From positions 25,942-64,464 of the forward strand of contig DCCS01000002.1 of the NCBI GenBank assembly GCA_002316015.1: 38,523 nucleotides of DNA. The letters are read 5' to 3'. Shown one piece after another: positions 32,279-38,523 of the stretch. A model generated the notes under the pieces. It searched no databases, was not told the origin of the DNA, and saw nothing but the letters and a program-made list of their open reading frames with translations. Within the stretch, counting starts at the first letter, position 1; every line of letters starts with the position of its first letter. Both the position numbers and the translations under genes were made by a program. This DNA comes from Prevotellaceae bacterium UBA1075 (GTDB lineage: Bacteria; Bacteroidota; Bacteroidia; Bacteroidales; Bacteroidaceae).

Positions 32279-33502
32279 TCACTCATATCTGATGGCTTCA
32301 ATGGGATCCATGCGCGCGGCCTTGCGTGCGGGTACATATCCAAAGAACACCCCGATGAAGGCGCACACGCAGAAACTGACACCCACACTCCAGAAAGGAA
32401 CACTGCTGGGAAGTCCAAAGAATGTGGAGGCAACCCAACTGCCCCCGTAGCCCAGCGCGACTCCCAGGATTGCCCCCGTGAGTGAAATCATGATGCTCTC
32501 GATGAGGAACTGGCTCAGGATGTCCACACCACGCGCGCCCACCGACATGCGCAGCCCAATCTCCTTGGTCCGCTCGGTCACGCTCACCAGCATGATGTTC
32601 ATGATGCCAATGCCGGCCACCAGCAGCGAGAAGGCGGCGGCCACCACCAGGATGATGGTGATGGTGTCCATGGTACTGCTCATGGTCTCCATCATCTCCT
32701 GCTGCGAGCGTATGGTGAAGTCATCCTCCTCACCGTCCTTCAGTTTGTGGTTGTGGCGGATGATGGCCGTTATCTCTTCAATGGCCGCGTCACTGAGGTC
32801 CTCGCTCAAGGCACTCATGTTGATGCTGTTGAAGTAAGTCTGCGCGGAAATGCGCTTCATCACCGTGGTATAGGGCGCGATAATCACATTGTCCTGGTCC
32901 ATTCCCCATGAGTTGTAGCCTTTGGACTTCAACACGCCCACGATACGGAACGGTATGCTCTTGAAACGTATGGTCTTGCCCACACATGGAGCGTTCTTGT
33001 CACCGAAGAGTTCCTCTACTATGGTGCGCCCCACCACACACACTTTGGCACTCTTCTTCACGTCCTCGTCATTGAAGCAGTCACCTTCCTCGACCGTCCA
33101 CAGTTTGATTTCGAGATATTCGGGTGACTCGCCATAAAGAGAGGTGTTGGTGTTGTTTGCCCCATAAATGGCCTGTCCGCTGCTTGTCACCTCGGGACTG
33201 ATATGCGTGACGAGCGTGGCGTCGGTAAGCAGGCTCTGGTAGTCGGCCATCTTGAGTGTCTGCATCGAGCTGGGGTCTCGGCGCACTCCCCCGCGCATGT
33301 CTGCTCCCGGCCTGAGCGTGAGCAGGTTGGTGCCCATCTTGCTCAACTCGGCTCTCACGCTCTGCTTGGACCCCTGGCCTATTGCCATCATGATGATGAC
33401 AGCAGCCACTCCAATGATGATGCCCAGCATGCTCAAGAAGGAGCGGAACTTGTTGCTCAATATCGCGTTGATGGCAACCTTCAGAAGATTCGTTAAACTC
33501 AT
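32279..33502 (-). CDS. MacB/FtsX-type ABC transporter permease
   Basis: 407 residues. N-terminal membrane helix in FRSFLSMLGIIIGVAAVIIM, with AIGQGSKQSVRAELSKMGTN right after it as in MacB; periplasmic domain 50-270; three C-terminal helices (IILVVAAAFSLLVAGIGIMN, FLIESIMISLTGAILGVALG, and the last around 370-390); the end FFGYVPARKAARMDPIEAIR with final YE is canonical. Works with the separately encoded ATPase, 69 bp upstream. This type transmits mechanical force rather than moving cargo through itself, driving export via the adaptor and TolC. Confidence 0.95.
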   Translation of the reverse strand: MSLTNLLKVAINAILSNKFRSFLSMLGIIIGVAAVIIMMAIGQGSKQSVRAELSKMGTNLLTLRPGADMRGGVRRDPSSMQTLKMADYQSLLTDATLVTHISPEVTSSGQAIYGANNTNTSLYGESPEYLEIKLWTVEEGDCFNDEDVKKSAKVCVVGRTIVEELFGDKNAPCVGKTIRFKSIPFRIVGVLKSKGYNSWGMDQDNVIIAPYTTVMKRISAQTYFNSINMSALSEDLSDAAIEEITAIIRHNHKLKDGEEDDFTIRSQQEMMETMSSTMDTITIILVVAAAFSLLVAGIGIMNIMLVSVTERTKEIGLRMSVGARGVDILSQFLIESIMISLTGAILGVALGYGGSWVASTFFGLPSSVPFWSVGVSFCVCAFIGVFFGYVPARKAARMDPIEAIRYE

Positions 33503-33571
33503 GTGTCGCAGTATGTCTTATTTATAATGAGTTGGGGAATTGGCGGCGTGGTGTCCGCTTCCCGCCCCCAC

Positions 33572-34330
33572 TCAGTCATCCACGGGCTTAGGCAGCGCGG
33601 CCAAAGCCTTGGCCGCGTCCAGGATGTTGGTGTTCAACTTGTCGTCGCGTATCTTTCCGTCACGCAGCATGATATTGCGGCTGCTGTACTGCGCTATCTC
33701 GGGGTTGTGTGTCACAAAGATGATGGTGCGTCCCTCGCGGTAGAGTTGCTGGAAGAGCACGAGTATCTCAAAACTCGTGCGTGTGTCCAGGTTTCCCGTA
33801 GCCTCGTCTGCCAGTATCACGGCGGGGTTGTTCACCAGCGCGCGCGCAATAGCCACGCGCTGCATCTGTCCGCCTGACATCTGGTTGCTCTTGTGGTCAA
33901 GCCTGTCCCCCAATCCCACGGCCTGCAGGGCTTCCACAGCCGCCTCACGGCGCTGGCGCGCGTTGTAGCGTCTGTTATACATCAGAGGCAGCTCCACGTT
34001 CTCCACAGCCGTTGTCTTTGCAAGCAGGTTGTAGTTCTGGAAGATGAAGCCAATCTTCCTGTTCCTGAGCACGGCACGTTCTGACCGTTTCATGGTGCGT
34101 ACCGAGACACCGTCGAGGATATACTCCCCGCTGGTGGGCGTGTCGAGGCATCCGAGTTGGTTGAGCAGCGTGCTCTTGCCCGAACCGGACGTGCCCATGA
34201 TGGTGACAAACTCCCCCTCGTAAATCTTGAAACTCACGCCACGGAGAGCCTTCACCGTCTCGCTGCCCACATGAAACTCACGCCGCACATTCTGCAGCTC
34301 AATCACTACTTTACGGCCTTCCTGCTCCAT
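33572..34330 (-). CDS. MacB-type ABC transporter ATPase
   Basis: 252 residues. Walker A GTSGSGKST (46-54), Q-loop FIFQNYNLLAKTTAVENVEL, signature MSGGQMQRVAIARAL, Walker B PAVILADEATGNLDTRT, switch His in IIFVTHNPEIA. Sequence VELPLMYNRRYNARQRREAA is typical of the LolD/MacB group. Start set at MEQEGRKVVIELQNV, sharing a base with the adaptor stop (TGATG); the frame is open farther upstream but inside the adaptor gene. The tail after position 230 (NTNILDAAKALAALPKPVDD) is longer than LolD, as in other Bacteroidales members. Confidence 0.95.
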   Translation of the reverse strand: MEQEGRKVVIELQNVRREFHVGSETVKALRGVSFKIYEGEFVTIMGTSGSGKSTLLNQLGCLDTPTSGEYILDGVSVRTMKRSERAVLRNRKIGFIFQNYNLLAKTTAVENVELPLMYNRRYNARQRREAAVEALQAVGLGDRLDHKSNQMSGGQMQRVAIARALVNNPAVILADEATGNLDTRTSFEILVLFQQLYREGRTIIFVTHNPEIAQYSSRNIMLRDGKIRDDKLNTNILDAAKALAALPKPVDD

Positions 34331-35520
34331 CACTTCTTGTCCTTGTTTGCGTCTTTCTTCCCACGGGGTCTGGGCATGAACGGGTTGCTGTTCTGCTGCT
34401 CGTCCTCTGTCTCGGACGCCACTATCGTCACATCCGTCAGCACGTGTGTCCCTGGTTTCAGTCCCTTGGTAATCTGTGTCAGAGTTCCGTTGGTCATGCC
34501 CGTCTCCACTGCCACAGCCTTCAGGTTGGAGCCATCCTTCACCCACACTTTTTCCTTTGCGTCTGTGTCCGAGATAGTCTCGCCGCTGTTGAGCATCGCC
34601 TCATGCGGGGTAAACCGCAGAGCCTTGCTGGGTACTGCCAGCACGTCCTTGGCCTCCATGGTATATATGACCACATTGGCCGTGAGTCCGGGCTTCAGCT
34701 TCAGGTCCTCGTTGGGCGCGCTGATGACCACCTCATATGTGACCACGTTGCTCTCGGTGGTGGCTTCCTGCCGTACCTGGGTCACCTGTCCATGGAAAGT
34801 GTCATCGGGGAAAGCGTCAACGGTAAAGGTAACCCTCTGGCCCTCCTTCACCTCACCTATGTCGGCCTCGTCCACATCGGCTATAACGCGCATGTCTGTA
34901 AGGTCGCGTGCAATCTTGAAGAGAGTAGGCGTGCTGAAGCTCGAGGCCACCGTCTGGCCCTCCTCCACCTCCTTGCTGAGCACCACACCGTCAATGGGGC
35001 TTGTGATGGTGGCATAGCCCAGGTTGGTCTGCGCCTTTTTCACATTCTCGCGCTGCTGCTGTGCCTGCTGTTGCGCCTGCACATAAGAAAGGCGTGCCTG
35101 CTCGAAGTCGTTGGCGCTTATCAGCCCCTTGTCATACAGGTTCTTGTAACGCCCGTAATTGGTCTTCTGGTAATTCAGGTTGCTCAGGGCACTCTTGAGA
35201 CTGGCCTGGGCACTGTTCAGCTCGCTCGTCAGATTTGTCCTGTCCAGTTCGGCAATGACATCGCCAGCCTTCACCACACTGTTGTAATCCACATACAATT
35301 TGCTGATGACGCCGCTCACCTGCGTACCGACATCCACGCTGGTCACTGGTTCAATGGTGCCTGTCGCCGTTACGCTGGCCACGATGTCCTGCTTGGCCGC
35401 CTCTGCCTCACTGTAGGTGAAACTGGACTTCTTGGAACATCCCGTCACGATTGTCGCTCCAAGCAGCACCACTGCCCCAAGAGCCATGCACGTTCTTGCC
35501 CTCTTCATATTTCGCTTCAT
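34330..35520 (-). CDS. MacA/HlyD-type periplasmic adaptor lipoprotein
   Basis: 396 residues. Lipobox VTGC (Cys28) anchors it in the membrane. Barrel-sandwich start IEPVTSVDVGTQVSGVISKL, coiled-coil hairpin about residues 100-190 (LNSAQASLKSALSNLNYQKT, ARLSYVQAQQQAQQQRENVK), second lipoyl half ATITSPIDGVVLSKEVEEGQ, and beta-barrel FTVDAFPDDTFHGQVTQV. The last 20 residues are basic and Pro-rich. It bridges the ABC permease to the TolC-like channel. Gap to the channel gene is 27 bp, overlap with the ATPase is one base. Start could also be the second Met, 35508. Confidence 0.95.
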   Translation of the reverse strand: MKRNMKRARTCMALGAVVLLGATIVTGCSKKSSFTYSEAEAAKQDIVASVTATGTIEPVTSVDVGTQVSGVISKLYVDYNSVVKAGDVIAELDRTNLTSELNSAQASLKSALSNLNYQKTNYGRYKNLYDKGLISANDFEQARLSYVQAQQQAQQQRENVKKAQTNLGYATITSPIDGVVLSKEVEEGQTVASSFSTPTLFKIARDLTDMRVIADVDEADIGEVKEGQRVTFTVDAFPDDTFHGQVTQVRQEATTESNVVTYEVVISAPNEDLKLKPGLTANVVIYTMEAKDVLAVPSKALRFTPHEAMLNSGETISDTDAKEKVWVKDGSNLKAVAVETGMTNGTLTQITKGLKPGTHVLTDVTIVASETEDEQQNSNPFMPRPRGKKDANKDKK

Positions 35521-35547
35521 TCTTTTGTTTCCGGTTATTTTCGCATG

Positions 35548-36888
35548 CTATAGGTTTATCTTCTCGCCTGTATAGAACTTCAACAACTGCACGTTCAGCA
35601 GCGTGGTGTACTTGCTTTGCAGCAGATCCTGGGCCGCGCTAATCACGTTGTCACGCCCCTGCAGCACATCCACCGTATTCTTCAGCCCGTTTTGGAACTG
35701 TTCGTTGAGCAGTTCGTAACTGGCTTCCTGGCTCTTCACGCGGTCACGTGCGGCAAGGAAATTCTGCTGGTTGCTGTTTGCGTTCAGCCAGTACTGCTCG
35801 ATAGTGCTGCTCAGGGTGTTCTTCTTGTCCTGCAGGTCAAGCTTGCTGGTGACCTGGCTCAGCCGGGCCGACTTCACGTTCGAGCGGTTGCGCCTGTTGT
35901 CAAACACAGGCACGCTTATGGTCACGCCCGCGCTGATGTTGAGGTTTTCCTTCATTTGGTTACCCACTCCGTCCCTGCTGGCGCTGTAGTGGCTGTCTCC
36001 CATGCTGGCCGCGATTCCTATGGTGGGATAGAAACCGCGTCTGGCAATGTCCAGCTGCATGTCGGCCGCGTCTATGGCCAGTTGCGCGCTCTTTATCTCG
36101 GGGCGCACCTCAAGGGCCTTGGCATAGGCATCCTGCGCGCTGGGCACCAAGGCCAGCACCTGCTCGTCGGTGGGGATGTCGCCGCTCACGTCAAACTCGG
36201 TGTTCAAGTCAAGCTCCAGCAGCGCCTTCAGCTGGCGCTTGTAGTTGAGCAGCAGGGTCCGGCTGCTGGTCACATCATAGCGTGCGCTGCTCAACTGGGC
36301 TTCCAGCTGAGCCACATCGGCCTTTGCCAACTGCCCCTGGTTCATCATCTCCAGCCCGCGCTCGTACTGGCTCTGCGCTGTCTTCTGCAATTTCTCGTTG
36401 ACCAGGATGGCCTCCTTGGTGTACATGATCTGCACATAGAGTTGCGCTATCTGCTCCTGGATCGTCAACTCGCTCTGCTCGGTGTTCAGCCTGGTGATTT
36501 CGTTCTGCACCTCCTGCTTCTTGATGTTCTTCTGGTTCACCCCTCCGTTCCACAACGTCCACTGGGCATTCAGGCCATAACTGCCCTGGTAGGTAACCTT
36601 GTTCTTGGTGTTGGTCACCTGCCCGTTCTGCACGATATTGGTCCCTTCCTCAAAGGGACGGTAGCCCATGCTGTGGCTGGTGCTGAAACTCAGGCTGGGG
36701 AACAAGGCTCCCTTGTCCTGCCAGAGAGCCACTTCACCCTCCTGCTCGCTGACGCGGTTCTTCTGAATCTGAATGTTGTTCTCCAACGCGTAGTTGATGC
36801 ATCGCTCCAGGTTCCACGCCTCTTGTGCCCTTGCCGCCATCATGCAGCAGAGTGCCAGCGCGCAGGTTGTCAAAGTCTGTCTCCTCAT
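35548..36888 (-). CDS. TolC-family outer-membrane efflux channel
   Basis: 446 residues. Signal peptide MRRQTLTTCALALCCMMAAR then AQEAWNLERCINYALENNIQ, the usual start of this family. Two repeats of long helices with strands: ALFPSLSFSTSHSMGYRP, SYGLNAQWTLWNGGVNQKNI, and in the second half RRGFYPTIGIAASMGDSHYS, AGVTISVPVFDNRRNRSNVK, ending QSKYTTLLNVQLLKFYTGEK. First gene of the exporter run, with its own promoter. Export of a peptide, macrolide or other toxic compound is family knowledge; cargo not readable. Confidence 0.95.
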   Translation of the reverse strand: MRRQTLTTCALALCCMMAARAQEAWNLERCINYALENNIQIQKNRVSEQEGEVALWQDKGALFPSLSFSTSHSMGYRPFEEGTNIVQNGQVTNTKNKVTYQGSYGLNAQWTLWNGGVNQKNIKKQEVQNEITRLNTEQSELTIQEQIAQLYVQIMYTKEAILVNEKLQKTAQSQYERGLEMMNQGQLAKADVAQLEAQLSSARYDVTSSRTLLLNYKRQLKALLELDLNTEFDVSGDIPTDEQVLALVPSAQDAYAKALEVRPEIKSAQLAIDAADMQLDIARRGFYPTIGIAASMGDSHYSASRDGVGNQMKENLNISAGVTISVPVFDNRRNRSNVKSARLSQVTSKLDLQDKKNTLSSTIEQYWLNANSNQQNFLAARDRVKSQEASYELLNEQFQNGLKNTVDVLQGRDNVISAAQDLLQSKYTTLLNVQLLKFYTGEKINL

Positions 36889-36958
36889 AATAAACTGTAT
36901 CTTCCGGTTACCTCGTTTACCTGTACGGCCGAGCCTGTGGCCGCCGGTTTAACCGTCA

Positions 36959-36990
36959 CAAAATTATTTCCTTTTGCCGACACAGCCAAC
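36959..36990 (-). promoter_or_regulatory. Promoter of the exporter operon
   Basis: Minus strand: GTTG at 36987-36990 (one mismatch to TTTG), 20 bp, TAATTTTG at 36959-36966; leader about 64 nt to the TolC start at 36888. No other promoter box was seen before the permease, kinase, regulator or DUF4468 genes, which agrees with one long transcript. Confidence 0.65.
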
Positions 36991-37151
36991 AGCCGCTCCT
37001 CCTTTTTAAGCAATATTAGGAGTAAAGTTCCGACGTAACGTGCATATATGACGAACTTTTGCATTTGCACATCGGGCCGTCCCGTGTTTTTGAGCCTGCA
37101 ATGGGCGTAGTACTTCAGGCGCAGACGAAATATAACCTCGGCAGGCTATGC

Positions 37152-37243
37152 AGTACTACTTCTATGGCAAATGAAGTACTACTTCTATGGCAAACGAAGT
37201 ACTACTGCAATGGCGTGTGCAGTACTATGGCAATGCGCAATTT
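37152..37243. repeat. 23-bp direct repeats with AGTACT core, decaying
   Basis: Unit 1 37152-37174 and unit 2 37175-37197 differ at one base (AGTACTACTTCTATGGCAAA then TGA or CGA). Unit 3 (37198-37220) shares AGTACTACT, CAATGGC and length. Unit 4 from 37221 shares AGTACTA and TGGCAATG. An inverted copy GTAGTACTTC lies at 37107-37116. Each copy holds the palindrome AGTACT. Confidence 0.85.
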
Positions 37244-37422
37244 AAGCAGAAGCAACGAAATGAGAAGAAGAGAAGAATCAACTGCAAGTGGTCGGGAATG
37301 AGTGACATCCCATAATTGTGCCAAATGGTAATAAAGCAAGGCTGAACAGGGTATTCCCGTTAAGTTCTGATGTGGGTACTTGCAGTCAATCAACGTTTTC
37401 TTTTTCTTCTTCCGTCATAGCC

Positions 37423-37833
37423 TCACTTCTTTTGTTTCTGATATTCCGTCTTGGTCATAATACCTTCTCTGGCTTTATCCATATTCTCGGCATCTTTGTA
37501 GAATATCCAATGTATCACAGACTTTCCGCCATAGGCTGAAGAGTAGGCTTGTTGGAAGTTCCACCCCTTATCAACCATGTAATTTGCAGCATCAACCATG
37601 CTGTTGAACTTGATTTCTTCACCATTTTCATCCACAAATTTCAATTTGCCGCTGAGGTCTCCCCAAATATTGTATGAAGCCTTTGTGCCGAAATCGAAGA
37701 TGATTTTCAGACCAGAAGACAGTTCTTTTTCGATACCCTTTACCTCACAATAATAACGATGTTGTGCAAACGCATTGCCAACATTACAAATAAGGCATAA
37801 AGCCAACAAATATTTTGTAATAGTTTTGTTCAT
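37423..37833 (-). CDS. Small secreted protein of unknown function
   Basis: 136 residues. Signal peptide MNKTITKYLLALCLICNVGN then AFAQ. Mature part about 112 residues, with YYCEVKGIEKELSSGLKIIF, NIWGDLSGKLKFVDENGEEI, MVDAANYMVDKGWNFQQAYS and a basic end. It has the look of small periplasmic proteins of Bacteroides and Prevotella with a repeated 'NYMxxKGW' motif; function unknown. Base composition is clearly lower in GC than genes left of 37000. It is 12 bp downstream of the HsdR gene, so may be co-transcribed. Confidence 0.75.
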   Translation of the reverse strand: MNKTITKYLLALCLICNVGNAFAQHRYYCEVKGIEKELSSGLKIIFDFGTKASYNIWGDLSGKLKFVDENGEEIKFNSMVDAANYMVDKGWNFQQAYSSAYGGKSVIHWIFYKDAENMDKAREGIMTKTEYQKQKK

Positions 37834-37845
37834 TTCTTTCTTGTT

Positions 37846-38523
37846 TTATAGTCCTTGTGATACTTTGTTGTACACTTGTCGGAAAACCCTTTCATTGATG
37901 GCATTTTGGAAGTTCTTGTTGTCTAGGTATTGACGGCAGAACTCGGTACTTTCACCCATCATCTTGATGACAATGCCCATCATGGAAGTGAATCCTTGCT
38001 TTTGTGCGGTCTCCTTATTGCTGTTCTTCGCAGCATTGACAAAGTTCTGGTCAGCTTGCAAGCGTTCTGGAAGACTGTCTATCTGAACTTTCACCGCTTC
38101 AATGTTTTGCCAGTGAATGTCGTTGAACTGTTCAAGAATATCGCTTAGTTTCGCCATTTCAGGCTCTTTCTTGCCTCCTTTGCCTGTTCCCATAGGCATA
38201 GGGTCAACCTCCGTGTCCTTGTTTTCCAATTCAATCTTCCGCTCGTTCATTTTCGTCACTTGCAGCTGGTCAAGGTCAATGCACTCCTCCAAGCCGTCAG
38301 TGAAGTCCTCGCCTTTCAGTTTTGGCAGTTTATGCACCAACAACATATAATAGGTGTTGAGCATTTCCCATTCCTTACTGCAATATGGGGCGACGGATGC
38401 TATAAACGGATAATAGCGCAAGAAGCCCTTAATGCTGCTCTTGCACTTGATTCGCGAGTTCTCGTCCAACAGCTTGAAACGCTCCACCGACTTGTTTATA
38501 ATCGGGTCAAGCTGTTCACGCTC
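37846..38523 (-). CDS. hsdR: Type I restriction enzyme HsdR subunit, C-terminal end (partial)
   Basis: 225 residues, open through the right edge (the last 12 codons before the edge have no stop), so the beginning is missing. The part seen matches the helical C-terminal domain of type I R subunits: SIKGFLRYYPFIASVAPYCS, then EWEMLNTYYMLLVHKLPKL, ECIDLDQLQVTKMNERKIEL, KLSDILEQFNDIHWQN, ADQNFVNAAKNSNKETAQ, and the final FQNAINERVFRQVYNKVSQG. Motor and nuclease domains would lie outside. Type I systems cut DNA at a distance from unmethylated sites; S and M subunit genes should be nearby beyond the edge. AT-rich compared with the core, in line with acquisition. Confidence 0.75.
   Translation of the reverse strand, partial: EREQLDPIINKSVERFKLLDENSRIKCKSSIKGFLRYYPFIASVAPYCSKEWEMLNTYYMLLVHKLPKLKGEDFTDGLEECIDLDQLQVTKMNERKIELENKDTEVDPMPMGTGKGGKKEPEMAKLSDILEQFNDIHWQNIEAVKVQIDSLPERLQADQNFVNAAKNSNKETAQKQGFTSMMGIVIKMMGESTEFCRQYLDNKNFQNAINERVFRQVYNKVSQGL

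Larger units (their letters stand above)
36889..37422. other. Gene-free region between exporter and low-GC right end
   Basis: 534 bp. Contains the exporter promoter (36959-36990), the AGTACT repeat cluster (37152-37243), and a featureless AT-richer piece up to the next gene. Open frames are short and unlike any family. Confidence 0.55.

Overview
The window reads as chromosome from a fairly GC-rich member of the Bacteroidales, most likely Prevotella-like (family-level inference, no ribosomal RNA present). Reasons: many promoters of the Bacteroidetes type (a -7 box TAnnTTTG, sometimes with a TTTG-like box about 20 bp upstream), no Shine-Dalgarno sequences in front of genes, many SPII lipoproteins, and families typical of the order (DUF5723, DUF4837, DUF4468, Porin_10-type porin, GH109, membrane-anchored AraC regulators, LytTR two-component pairs, Por-type C-terminal sorting tails).

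Layout. (1) 1-452 has no gene. 453-2734 holds a surface protein and a membrane AraC regulator, both minus. (2) 3396-6699 is a plus-strand pair: a large lipoprotein and a DUF5723 outer-membrane barrel. (3) 6976-12637 is a tight plus-strand run nth, pgk, substrate-binding lipoprotein, TPR protein, thioredoxin-like protein, preceded by a promoter and a perfect terminator-like hairpin; pgk has its own promoter inside the end of nth. (4) 12936-21134 is one long minus-strand run read from rlmN: rlmN, DUF4837 lipoprotein, a degenerate PdxA paralogue, YbhN-type flippase, sigma-54 activator, LptE, TPR-like protein, SecG, BadF-type kinase. It looks like an envelope-biogenesis superoperon. (5) 21303-23458 is plus: GH109-family protein and 5-formyl-THF cyclo-ligase; then a YjjG-like phosphatase and a Gfo/Idh/MocA oxidoreductase on minus, and an unknown membrane protein on plus. 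(6) 26291-26696 is a repeat-filled gap (19-bp inverted repeat, seven roughly 22-bp repeats, 10-bp-arm palindrome). (7) 26697-36888 is minus: a TolC-HlyD-ABC-FtsX tripartite exporter followed by its likely LytS/LytTR two-component system and DUF4468, then a small membrane protein and a porin. (8) From about 37040 rightwards base composition drops visibly; a 23-bp AGTACT repeat cluster separates the core from a small secreted protein and the C-terminal end of a type I restriction HsdR subunit that runs off the edge.

The most unusual items are the PdxA-like protein that has kept the fold and operon position but lost the catalytic motifs, the two different tandem-repeat clusters, and two promoter-plus-terminator units that could be small RNAs or attenuators (6796-6878 plus, 12794-12894 minus). 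No CRISPR array, tRNA, rRNA or insertion sequence was seen. No wholly new system is claimed.
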